A stretch of DNA of 64,000 nt, from the NCBI GenBank assembly GCA_018287875.1, contig JAGVVL010000001.1, positions 1 to 64,000 on the forward strand. The letters run 5' to 3'. The translations under genes and the position numbers were made by a program. Shown piece by piece: positions 9,905-20,509 of this stretch. Under the pieces are notes generated by a model. The model saw nothing but the letters and a program-made list of their open reading frames with translations. It did not search any database and was not told the DNA's origin. This DNA comes from Nigrospora sphaerica (lineage: Eukaryota; Ascomycota; Sordariomycetes; Amphisphaeriales; Apiosporaceae). How positions within the stretch are numbered: the stretch's first letter is position 1; each line of letters starts with the position of its first letter.

Positions 9905-10771
9905 TGTTGTAGGTATAGGACTTATCCTATACCGTTCTCTGTCACTACGGACTAAGCTATGCACTTAACGGAAAGCTGGTCCTTTAATCGAGCCTATCCT
10001 AGAGCTCGAGCCAGCCTACCTTGGAGCACGGGCCAGCTTCCCTGTAAGTGTGGCCCGCTTTACCTGCAAGCGTGGCGTACGCCACCCGGAATTTTCCACA
10101 AGTTTCCACGAGTTTCTACGTGGCTCCTTGAAGCCCCCACGAGCCCCCATGAGGCTCCATAAACCTCTATAAGGTTCCATATGCTTCTAAGCCACGTAAT
10201 CACTTACGCAATCACTTACACGTCTTTCTCTTTGTATTACTAAGAGGATAAAGGTTTAACGGGTGCAAGTAAGGGCTGAATCTCCTCTCTTTGTGTATCT
10301 AGTCTATCCTTAAGCAAGCAAGCAAGCACACAAAATACACTCTCGTTTCTTTCGAAGAGAAGTTCTTTATTCTTCCGTGTTTCTTTACCTATAAGAAACG
10401 ACCTCCAAGATTAAAAGGGCCCTTATAATGGAACCAAGAAACCCCAAACTGTAGGGAGTCTGGTGGAAAGACACGGTCGTGAGGTCGATCTCAAGGGACA
10501 ATCAGGTGAGGATATCGTTGATCAAGATGATCCTTAACGTAGGGAAGTAAAAGAAGCTCAAAATAGTCACGAAAAATGAGCGTGAAGTGCCGTAGTAAGA
10601 GTAGCAGTGTATTAAAAGGAGGGAAAAAGCGCGCTGTGTCTCTAGCTATGAACTAGACTACCAAAGCCTAACTTATACTTGTGTAAACCCTTGATCAAGG
10701 CTTACGTAAGAGCCCTGGCCCGGTCTCAATAAAAGGTTTTTCCTGTTCCGATCAAACCACCACTTTTAACA
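9905..10771 (-). repeat. Inverted Copia LTR, split by a solo LTR
   Basis: The Copia LTR in opposite orientation (TGTTGTAGGTATAGG... to CACCACTTTTAACA), in two parts: 9905-10428 and 10733-10771. The gap is a G2-family solo LTR flanked by ATAA. The outer flanks (TTTCA and AAGAA) do not form a duplication. Confidence 0.85.
10429..10728 (-). repeat. G2-family solo LTR
   Basis: 300 bp reading TGGAACCAAGAAACC... to GGTCTCA on the + strand, i.e. TGAGAC...GGTTCCA in element orientation. It is flanked by a perfect 4-bp ATAA duplication (10425-10428 and 10729-10732). It shares long stretches with the LTRs at 30762, 56888 and 58679, including GTCTGGTGGAAAGACACGG and GTGAGGTCGAT. Confidence 0.88.
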
Positions 10772-10787
10772 AAGAACATTAAGTTAT

Positions 10788-11127
10788 TGAGACGGGGATA
10801 GGGAATGATGGCTTGAACCTTGATCAGGCCAATGCACTTTAAATAGGAACGCTCAACCGTTCGCAGTTAGCTATGTGAGAGACACGCAGACACATACACA
10901 ACACAATTCAACCTGTTGACCACTATGCTTCATGAATTCACACTCCCTTTGCTCTTGACTTTAAACCTCATTCTTTACCTCCTCACTTGCTGCGACCCTT
11001 GATCAAGACCATCCACATATCTTTACTTGTGATATTTGACATAAGGGCTCGCAACCACTCCGTTTGGATCGACCTTACGACCGCGTCCTTCTACTAGACT
11101 CCCTTTATCTGGGGTTTGTCTATTCTA
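10788..11127 (+). repeat. 5' LTR of the G2 element
   Basis: Starts TGAGACGGGGATAGGG and ends GGGGTTTGTCTATTCTA. Similarity to the other G2 LTRs is clearest in the last 80 bp (GATCGACCTTACGACCGCGT). About 340 bp. Confidence 0.8.
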
Positions 11128-11160
11128 TGGCTCCCCTATATAGACTCGAACTGTGAACCT
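11128..11160 (+). other. G2 primer-binding site, tRNA-like
   Basis: Immediately after the LTR comes TGGCTCCCC, then ACTCGAACTGTGAACC. Its complement ends in CCA and contains a T-loop-like GTTCGAGTC. It resembles the acceptor stem plus T arm of a tRNA, longer than the ~18-nt contact usually described. The same sequence, with TGG decayed to TAG, follows the LTR of G2' at about 58645-58678. Confidence 0.65.
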
Positions 11161-11787
11161 CTTAATTAATAGTCAAATATATATGGGATTAAGTATTAAA
11201 GAAGACTGATGAGATTTGAGGACCTGTTAAAGGAGGGAAGTTTGAGTACCCCTAGAAACTGATACATTAGAGGGTTTAATTTCCCCTCACTTTATGTGCT
11301 TTGACTACTGATATTATAGAGCAAAACGTTAATTATCGGCCGCTGAATGCAGCTATACTGAAGCTGAAACCAAACATTGGTGTTAAGCGGCGGGTTTTAG
11401 GTGATGGCGGGCATGCTACCTACACCGCGCACGTTAAACTATGTTTAGGGCTATAAGAGCTACAGTTTTAAGTGTAGGATTTATTAATCAAGCTAATTTA
11501 ATTGCTAACCTTATTATTATATAGACTCAACGCTTTTTAGAACAGATTTTTAGGTTATGTTAGAACATAACCCAGATTTAAGTGACGATCCTTTCAGAGT
11601 ATAGGGAATATAAGGTTAATCACTCTAATACAGCAGTACGACTCGGGCCGAACAGCAGACAGGGCCGCAGACTGGCAAGAGTGTATTAGCAGATGCGATC
11701 TCGTCGACAACTGCGAACCCCTACATATTGCTTTAAAACTGATTACCTAAGCGACAGACCACCACCATCACCCACCTCCCTATTGTC

Positions 11788-13080
11788 ATGTCAGACTCTG
11801 ACGGCCTTGATTAAGAATTACCCTTCCAGAATCTGTTATCTGACAACGTCGTTAAAGGAAACTCCCAGTCTTCCGAGGAAGATATCCCTGTCAATATGCC
11901 GGACACCTCTAGAACGCAAGATCAGCCGCAACCTACGACTGAGGGCCCAGTGTCTTCCTATAATCAAGGACATGCGCAAGGAGTGTAGGACCAGCCTGCA
12001 ATTCCTATACCGCCTGCTTGGTCCTGGATAGGCCAGAGACCGCCGCCTGACCCTGGACATTACCTGCACATTCAGTTCGATGGCAGCAATGTCTCCGCCT
12101 TCCTAGAGATGTACGAACTCTATATGCGACGCTTTAAGCTACTAGACGAAGACAAGATAGCAGAGCTTATAGCCTACTGCAAAGGTTAGCGGACACTATT
12201 TATAGTTAGAAACTGCCTTATACGGAGCAACAATTGGAAAGAGATGAAAGATAACATACTCTCTAAATTTAAGCTAGGCGATCTGTTACAGCAGATACCG
12301 GTCAGCTAGAAACTGTCGACTTTAAAGTTAGGTCCTAAGCTTAGCGACTATATAGAAATCTTTAACTACTTGATCGAATATTAGCAGCTAGCATAAGAGC
12401 TCGAAACACGCGCCAGCAGCTATAGGAACCGAGCTAAGCCCACACGGGAAGGTCTGATTAAGCGATTGCACCTAAAGATCTAACGCTGTCTGTATAGGAA
12501 GTGCAAAGACATGGGATACGATGACACGATCCAGTACCTACTGAACTGGATAGTGGAAGAGAAGCAGTTCGCCAACACCTTAGACCCTGTTAGCGCCGGT
12601 ATTCAAGCAGCAGAAGAGCGTACCCTTATTTAGAAGGTACCTTAGGAGCTGATAAAGAAGGCACCTAAGGAGCACCAGGCCAGGGCCAGTGATAACCCTA
12701 TAAATAAGCTATATAAGGAACTCGAGGAATTGAAGCTTCTTACGATCTAGCTTGCATAGAACTAAGCGAACGACCGAGCGTATACTGGTGATCAGTAGTA
12801 AATATATCAAGTTAACGCAATTAAGGGGCGGGACTACTTATAGGGCTACGGTTAGGGTGGCCGTGGTGGTAGAGGATCCTACGACAGAGTACGGCCAGTC
12901 GACCAGATCCCGTACACCAGGACTTATGCCCTGGGTGGCTGCTATATTTGCGGAATGATGGACCACAGGAGCATGCGCTGTGGCATGCTGGCTTTGCTGG
13001 ACCAAGAAGGTATCGCTTATTTCGATCTAGACGCTAAAGGTTCCGACTTAGCAGCCGCAACGACCACGGGGAATGGCTAG
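11788..13080 (+). pseudogene. G2 gag, RIP-inactivated
   Basis: From the ATG at 11788 one frame can be followed (MSDSDGLD*ELPFQNLLSDN ...) with many in-frame TAG/TAA. A capsid-like region reads YLHIQFDGSNVSAFLEMYEL. Near 12930 a CCHC zinc knuckle is preserved in CYICGMMDHRSMRC. The stops sit where CAA/CAG Gln would be plausible. Confidence 0.8.
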
Positions 13081-13996
13081 AGAGAGACATTTCTTTAGAC
13101 GCAGTGAGATATAGCAAGCCAACTGTTTGGGAGCTGTTTAAAGTGGTCTTTCACTAGCGAAGAGAGAACGCGCGTTAGTAAGCCTTTATAAGGAACGAGT
13201 TACGGAAACAGGACCTTCTAACTGCCGACGAAGCCGCTATATATATCGAAGAAGTCCAGTCGAAGAAAGCATAAGCCACTAATTAGGCCAAGGTTCTATA
13301 AAGAGCCGACTTAAAAGTAGCGACAGTTAAAAAGATCGTCGACTATAACGCCGCATTTACACTATTAGTAGACTTCGAGTTTGTGTAGACTAGTACTGAC
13401 AGCTCGGGCTTAGAACTTTAAGAAGTTGAAACTAAGGTAAGACCTCTGCTTTTAAACGTCGTAACCGTTAAGGAAGTACCAGATAAGACAGACGGCTATG
13501 AGGTTAATGCAGCCGGTAAGCGAGTGAGACTCTTAAACGGATCCTACATCGAGAAAGCACCTTAGCTAGACGACAATGTGGACGCACCCACTGAGATATT
13601 GCGCACCCACCCTGCAGTGGGAACCTCTGATTAAGATGTACAGAGATAGCGACTGCGACTACAACGCCGATTGGGGGTCAAAACTTCCTCTTACACTTAA
13701 CGAATTGCTTAATAACGTGCCTGCAGTGGGTATCGCACTAATGGATATAGTAAGAGAGACTGTTAAGAGATATTAAGGGATCGAGGAGGTCATTGAAGCT
13801 CGAGATACTTTATCCTAAGGCATATAGAAGACGGCACTAATTAAAGGCACAAATCTTACAGCTTCATACAGTCACGATATTATAGAAGTCAACGTTATTG
13901 ACACCTTTTTAGGACGCTAGTTTCCTACTAAAGTTTATTAGTCTTTATAATTAATAGAACCCACCGCAGGTCACTTTAGCGGAAAGCTAAGGAGGA

Positions 13997-14335
13997 TTGG
14001 AATCCCGATTATTAGGACGCTTACTAGTTAAAGTTGGTCCTAGTAGCGACGAGGACCTGATTAGAGGATTACTCGATACCGGCGTATCGATTAACATCAT
14101 CTCCTCTGCTTACTGTTCCCAAAATGGTCTGTCCTTTATAGAAAGGAAGACATCCATTAAAGGCTGGTCCGAAAGCAACGCTATCACTGAGATAATTGGA
14201 GAGCTGGAAGACAACCTCTGGATCGCTAGGCGCAAGATTAAGATGTCCTTCGCTGTGGTCAAACCTGAAACCACTAAGCACGATATAATTCTAGGATTGC
14301 CCTTTATCTATAACACTAAGGCTAGCTTTACCTAA
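13997..14335 (+). pseudogene. G2 aspartic protease
   Basis: 112-residue open stretch with GLLDTGVSINIIS, the D-T-G active site of retropepsins, and IILGLPFIYNTKA, matching the ILGxPF hydrophobic motif downstream. A TAA follows almost at once. The stretch 13081-13996 upstream is a degraded linker (short ORF 13576-13776, no recognisable domain). Confidence 0.8.
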
Positions 14336-15169
14336 AACGTGCCTTACAGGACTATGCCGCTTACGGAACTTATTATTGGAAACGCGAAGCTTCGCTACCC
14401 GATAGTGCCAGACTAGAGGAAGGCTGATTAGAGGACTCCTCAAGTCACTAGGGCGAAGGCGGAAAACTGGGGGCTACTAAGGATGCTAACCGGCTCAGTA
14501 GCTGCCTTAGGTTGGAAGCCTCACAACCACCAGACAGCCAATACGCTTTCGCAGAGTTCACAGTGAGCGTGATGATAGCTGTTGAGCTTGATTAACACTA
14601 TACACCCTTCGAAGAGGGTGAGGAAACCTTAATTGGACGATTTTCGGATGACCACTTCCTAGACTTTTTACGTTTGTTAAGAGACGAGTACATGGGGGAC
14701 GACGGGGTTGCACCTTGCAGCCACGACCCGCCCTCGCCTCCTTACCCTATTTTTCCACCTCAGTCATTCCCTTGTAAACCAAAATAAGAAAACGGTCCTT
14801 CAAAGCTAACGGAGCAGCTTAACACCATGTATAAGACAGTGGCGTAGAAGGTGCAACCTGTTGATAACTATCCTTCAGACGGGACTGTGCCAGCTAGTTC
14901 GACGTTATAAAAGAACGAAGCGATAAGAGAGATCGGAGATAGATTGCCGCTTAAACCAGTAGAAGGGCTAATAAGAAACATGCAGCTAAGGTTCACCACT
15001 ATAGGACTCAAAGAGCAGCTGACAGATAAGCGATAGGCGGAGATCCTTAATTAGCTCAAGTCCTTGGAGATAACTTTGGAAGAAACGGCTATCTTTAAGC
15101 AGATCCTCCAGAACCGAGAAGCATGCCTAGCTTAGGATATTACAGACATAGGCTAGATTCGGCTAGAGA

Positions 15170-16480
15170 TCTCACCTCCCTATGAGATCAGGACGGTTCC
15201 GTACGTCATATGGCAAGCTAAGAACGTGCCGATTCCTGGTGCGCTGATACCAAAGGCGATTGAGGTCCTGAAGAAGAGACTGGCCAAAGGATGGCTAGAG
15301 GAATACCACAGGCTGTACCGAAACAGCTGGTTTATGGTGAGTAAGAAAGATGGAAGCGTGAGGCTAATTAACTCGGCGACTCGGCTTAATAGAGTCACGA
15401 TTAAAGACGCGCTCCTACCTAAAGGGTGCGACGAGTTTGCTAAAGCCTTTTCGAACTGTCAAATACTTATAGGACTGGACCTCTTCTCTAAGTACGACCA
15501 CTGTTTACTTATAGAGAGGAGTAGGGATATAACAGCGTTTTCAATACCTCTCGGAGTACTAAGATAGACGACGTTGCCTTAAGGATTCACGAATTTACTA
15601 GGACATTTTATTCGAGTGATAGCTAGGATCCTGTTCGACATCCTAAAGGAAAAGGCCGACTTCTTCTTCGACAATGTGCCAGTTAAAGGACCGACTACGC
15701 GTTATCTTAATTAAGAGCTCTACCCTGGTATTCGACGGTTTATTCTCGAGCACCTTGAAAACCTGGATGCCGTGTTGTTCAATATAGAGCTGGTAGGCGT
15801 CTCTATTAATGGTTCCAAGTCCTAATAGTGCCAAAGTCAGATCGAGGTTATAGGCTATATCTGTGGCTCTGATGGTCGCCGGCTGCCAGAGAGAAAGGTA
15901 ATCAAGATTAGGGAATAGACAGCTTGTAGAGACGTTGCAGAAATTCGCAGTTTTCTTAGACTTGCCGGATGCTTTCGGGCATGGATTGTCCACTACGCGG
16001 CCAAAGCGAAGCCACTGATAAGACTACTCCAGAAGGACACGACTTTCCGCTAGGGTACTGATTAAGACAAAGCACTTAATATACTCAAAAACGAAGTGGC
16101 AGACGCTGCAGCACTTATCAAACCAGAGTACGGCTCACACAAGTTCTACCTTAAGATAAACGCCTCCGGCATTGGTTAGGGTGTAGAGCTTAGCTAGGTT
16201 ATCGGTGGCCAGTATAAGCCTATTCGTTTCGAGTTAGGATGCTGGAATAAAGCAGAAAGCAAGTATGACTCCGGCAAGCAAGAGTGCTTAGCTATTGTTA
16301 AAGCGCTGAGGCGCTTGAGACTCTACCTATTTGGCGCGGAGTTTCTTCTTTAGACTAACGCCAGGACCCTACGCGACCAGCTGAACGACTGTTCGATGAA
16401 CCTGTTACTGTCGGCACCGCTAATAAGATGGCTCGCGTATATTAAGCTGTTCGCTTTCGAAGTACAGCATATTCCGGCAA
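15170..16480 (+). pseudogene. G2 reverse transcriptase and RNase H, RIP-inactivated
   Basis: RT begins near IRTVPYVIWQAKNVPIP and includes NSWFMVSKKDGSVRLINS and ILIGLDLFSKYD. In the catalytic loop, ADFFFDNVPVKGPTTRY stands where related elements have an F-x-D-D box, so one aspartate appears lost. RNase H follows (KFYLKINASGIG, then SKYDSGKQECLAIVKALRRL). Several TAG/TAA interrupt the frame. The 14336-15170 linker carries no recognisable domain. Confidence 0.82.
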
Positions 16481-16799
16481 GCAGAACTACATTACGGACG
16501 CACTCTCACGCAAGGGGCGAGGACCATCCGACAACGTCGATGATAAGGCTGAAGGTGACATTGAGGACTTTGTGGATGCGAAGATCACTGCTATTCATCT
16601 TAATCAACAGGACCCTTAACAGAAAAGGATTGACGAGATTAGACACTACCTCGATACCCTTGAGATACCGGACAGACTACGAGACGTGTCCATACCTAAC
16701 CTCAAGAGAACAGCCACACGGTTTAAATCGGATTCTGCTTAATTCTTTCTATAAGAAGGCATACTTTTCAGGAAGCCAACGAGCAAGCTACCCCCACGA

Positions 16800-17900
16800 C
16801 GAGTAATGGAAACCCTTAATTAGCGAAGAGAGATCTTTCACTAAGTATACCAGGACCTTGGGCATAAAGGACGAGAAGCTACCTATAAGCGAGTCGCCAG
16901 CCTCTACTAGTGGAGTAACATGTACACCGATATTCGCCAGTGGCAGAACGCCTGTCTCCAATATGCGAAGGCATCTAATCAACGCCCTGTTAATACGCAG
17001 CTATAGACGGAACTAACGGATATCCTCACAACGTGGGTCTTGGATGTCCAGTACATGCCAGTATATCAAGGATACACTGCCACTGTGGAAGTAAGGTGCG
17101 AGGTATCCAGCTACTTAGAAGCCATAGCCTTAAAGAAGGTTGACTCCGTATCCATCGTCCGATTTATTAAGATACGCATTGTCTACCAGTATAGCTGCTT
17201 CTTATGCCTCAAGGTAGACGGAGGCCCAGAGAATAAAGGCGAAGTCGTCGCCGCTGCTAAAGAGTTGGGGTATAAGATTTCGCTTGGACCCGCATATAGC
17301 TCGAAGACACAAGGCCTAATCGAGACTGGGCATAAGAGTATTGCGAAGAGCCTTATAAAGATGACTAACGGCAGTGGCAAGAACTGGGTATCACTCCTTC
17401 TATTGGCTATCTGGGCTAATCGAACTGTTGTCTGGTACTTCGGCATGTCCTTATACCGACTCCTTTATAGTAGAGAGCCTCTATTACCCTTCGAGCTTAG
17501 CACGCTAACGTGGCGTATTCTTAATTAGGACCACGACATGAGCTAGGAAGAGCTGCTTAAGCGTAGAGTTCGCATACTTAAGAACAGACCGTCGGATATC
17601 AAAACCATATGCCGTGCAATTGCAGTATAACGCAGACGACGAGTGTAAGGTGTTGATTAGAGAAGCGAACACCGGATGCGACTAACACCAATTATAAAAG
17701 ACCACCTAGTCTTGGTATACGACTATATCCAACATATCGACATGTTTAACAACAGGAAGCTTCAGTATTATTGGATAGGACCCTATCGAGTGGATAAGAT
17801 CCTGCCTAATAATCGATTTAAGCTAATAGACGTCACCGGAGTACCTATCTAAGGTGTCTTCTATAGCGACAGACTAAAAGCATTCGTTAAGGACCTTAAT
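16800..17900 (+). pseudogene. G2 integrase, RIP-inactivated
   Basis: The core reads TTWVLDVQYMPVYQGY, then LKVDGGPENKGEVVAAAKE, then YSSKTQGLIETGHKSIAKSL, a D,D,E-type arrangement. A C-terminal segment near 17760 reads LQYYWIGPYRVDKILPNN, the usual post-core 'WxGPYxV' module. Homologous sequence lies on the - strand at 44947-45892 within G2'. Confidence 0.8.
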
Positions 17901-18170
17901 AGAACCTGGGAGCCAATTGACGCTAGCAAGGATAGCTGGAGCCACGAAGACCCATTGGCACTATAGACGCAGCCTGATTAGCACAATGCCCGCCTAAGAA
18001 AGCGAGAAAGACTATCAAAACCCTCCCGACATAATATTCAGATCGAAGAGCCGGAGATTCCCCAACCACGAGTGGTGAGAAGGGAGATTGAGATACCTAT
18101 TCTAGTCGGAACCCGAGAGGGCTATATAAAGTACCCTGACCTGCCCTAGCTAGGGATATAAGCACTGCTG

Positions 18171-18418
18171 TGCCACTTAACACATCTTTCCTTTGTTTTT
18201 CCCCTTATGTTATAACCTAGTTACTGTTCCACGAGGAGAAGCTGTCTCCTAAGTGACGTTACTTTATCTCTTTCCAGCCTTGTTAAGGCCTGATCAAAAC
18301 TTTCCACAGCTTTCTTGTTATTATTCATAATAAACCACGCTATTAGGACTTAAAAATCATTTTCCTTACTATCTCTCTTAAATTGAAACCTGTATGTGCC
18401 TCGATATAAAGTCGGCTA
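18171..18418. other. 3' region of G2 or spacer, no gene seen
   Basis: About 250 bp after the G2 coding end, pyrimidine-rich then AT-rich. I find no TGAGAC LTR start. Transposon T1 begins at the TA at 18417-18418. Confidence 0.4.
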
Positions 18419-20364
18419 ACGTAGATGACAAGCGAGTGGCGCAGACAAGCGAGTGGCGCACCTTTCGGCATCTCCACGAGAAATCAATTAATTATGCAAC
18501 CACAACGCCGTAAATCAATTCAAACTAATCGGAATATGACTCTCAGGAGGTTTCTACATCTATTTCATAAGTACGTGCATTATAACCGGTGTTTCCGCAG
18601 ATGCCACAACGCTGTTCGCGCGGTTGCGCCCTCCTTACGCGACTACTACTCGCATGTGTTGCCTCCTTAACTGCGTATCCACGTCCTTTTGATCTAAAAG
18701 ATCTAATCCCTCGCCAATCTCGAGTGTTCCTCCTTGCCGTAGACGTGTTTTCTTTGCTCTCCGACGTTTTGCGAGGCTAGAATTCGCCTCTCGAAGTGTC
18801 TTAACCTCCGCCTGTAAAAGGGCGTTCTTGTGCATTATCGCTATCGCACCCTTCGCAAACTGGTCGACTGCCGATAAAATCGGTGTCGGAGAGCTTCCTG
18901 GTGACGGCGGATTCGGCTTTGAATAAAATCGGTTTGCGAAGTTGCCTCGGTCGGGTTGTGCGGCGTTTGGGAGGCCAAAGGGATAGTCGCAGCCGGGAGG
19001 CTTCCAGTCGGCGAAGGCGTCGATAACCCGACTCCGAGAGTGGCACCTCGCGTGCGACCGAGAACTTTGGCGTCCCCGACGGCGTGTCCATGTTGTCGTT
19101 GAACAAGGCCTTGTCACTTCACGTCGAGCTTCGAGATGACCTTGTCCGGGTTAAGAGGACTAAACCAGCCCCGCGGAATCTGGATTTAACGTTTTCGAGT
19201 GTAAAAGTCTTAACAAACGCGGTGTGGAAGGCGATAAAAACTCGGCCTTCGTAATATGGTTCACATGTGCCTTTATAAACCCTTCGATTTCGCGACTGTA
19301 CGCCCGCTTTAATAGTCCAAAACATCAAACGTTAAGAGGCTGGGGTAGATATGACAAATAAGGAGGCATTAAGACTGTGATAATGTTCTTCTCCTTATAG
19401 AAAGCCTGGAAATCGGCCGAAACGTGGCTCTCGTGCCCGTCGATGATCAACATTCGATGTGTGCCCTTTATACGGGCGGCAGTGTGTTTATCGAAATGCC
19501 GAATCCAGTCTAGCCCTGTCTTATTGTCGGTCCATCTATTAGAGGTTGGTTTAATCACCCAGTCGCGTGGTAGGGTGCTGTCGGCGTACTAGTTCGCGAG
19601 ATAGTTCTTGCCCTTCACCGCTACGAATAGCGGGACGCACCAGCTGTCCGCACACACGCCCTGGATCGCGGTAGCCTATTCTCGATTACCAGGCTGGACT
19701 TTCTTTCGTTTACCGCTGCGGTCAGCGCCTATAACAACCATCGAGGACGTGATCTAGCCTATCATAAAGCCGGTCTTGTCGAAATTGTACAGATCCTTGT
19801 TAAGAATATCGTACATTGCCCTCATGTTGCGGAAAAGCTCAAACTAAGCCGCGATCTTTTTAAGCTCCTCGCAGAGGGCCCTCTAATAGTTGTATGCATA
19901 AGAAAGACGCGTTTTAAGTTAGGGTTGTCGCTTCACGAAGTTCGAGGCCCAATATATCCCAACACGTGACGCGTCGCACTCCGCGAGAATAACATTGGCT
20001 ATCTCTTCCATATTAGGCATCCGGGGCGCGAATCCCCGCGAATCCAAGTCTATTATATATGTGACAATCACATTCTCTTCTAGCTTCGTTAATCGAGTGC
20101 TATTAGGGCGCGTGTCTTACCGGGCGCGTGTTCCGTTCATTCTTCGACGTAGCGAGGTTTCGGAGACGTTATATGTCCTAGCCGCGGCTCTGCGGGTAAT
20201 ATTGGGGTCGTTTTGGAGAGATTGGATAGCAAGAACCATCTGGCTTTCTTTCGACGCGGTCTCCATGTTTATTTGTGGTTATGTAGTGTCTTAAAGTTGA
20301 ATTGGCGCGATTTGGCGGTAAGTGCGCCACTTGCTTGTCTGCGCCACTCGCTTGTCATCTACGT
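18419..20364 (-). mobile_element. pogo/Fot1-like DNA transposon T1
   Basis: 1946 bp bounded by TIRs starting ACGTAGATGACAAGCGAGTG and a TA duplication (18417-18418 and 20365-20366). Each TIR holds two tandem copies of GACAAGCGAGTGGCGCA, inverted at the right end with minor differences. It encodes a degraded DDE transposase on the - strand and is a close relative of T2 and T3. Confidence 0.93.
18525..20266 (-). pseudogene. T1 transposase, RIP-inactivated
   Basis: From ATG at 20266 (METASKESQMVLAIQSLQND) the frame gives a psq/CENP-B-type helix-turn-helix (TRRAAARTYNVSETSLRRR). The DDE domain follows: YNFDKTGFMIG, LIIDGHESHVSADFQAF and LPQPLNV where relatives have QPLDF. Tag/taa stops and later frameshifts interrupt it. 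The extreme C-terminus retains CGICGNTGYNARTY, a decayed version of the CCHC knuckle seen in T2. Confidence 0.85.
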
Positions 20365-20366
20365 TA

Positions 20367-20509
20367 TCGATAAATACGGTGGGTTGGTTTAATGTTTTAA
20401 AAGTAGTGTCGAGCTTAAATAAGTTACATAATGTTAAAGAACGGGTAAGTAAGTTAATAATAAAGTTAATTTAAGTTCTATATTATAAGTTTAAGTTCTT
20501 ATTTTGTTA
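20367..20509 (-). pseudogene. RIPed relic of a G1-family Gypsy 5' leader and LTR
   Basis: Between T1 and T2, the sequence GTAGTGTCGAGCTTAAATAA (20404 on), then GTTACATAATGTTAAAG, aligns base for base with the G1 leader and LTR edge at 51475-51510 (GCAGTGTCGAGCTTAGGAGG). Alignment continues into the LTR as far as TTCTATATTATAAG and CTTATTTTGTT. The differences are nearly all C-to-T or G-to-A. T2 inserted into this relic. Confidence 0.75.

Larger units (their letters stand above)
10788..18170 (+). mobile_element. Gypsy (Ty3) retrotransposon, family G2, RIP-degraded
   Basis: A 5' LTR (10788-11127) and primer-binding site are followed by gag, protease, RT, RNase H and integrase remnants in Gypsy order. 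Coding frames can be followed for long stretches but are studded with TAG/TAA at Gln positions, the expected product of RIP. No 3' LTR is found before transposon T1 at 18419. A diverged second copy (G2') lies on the - strand between 44947 and 58897. Confidence 0.88.

Noticed and set aside
13576..13776. 66 aa ORF as a separate gene
   Set aside because: It is a short stop-free stretch in the degraded G2 gag-protease linker with no recognisable domain.
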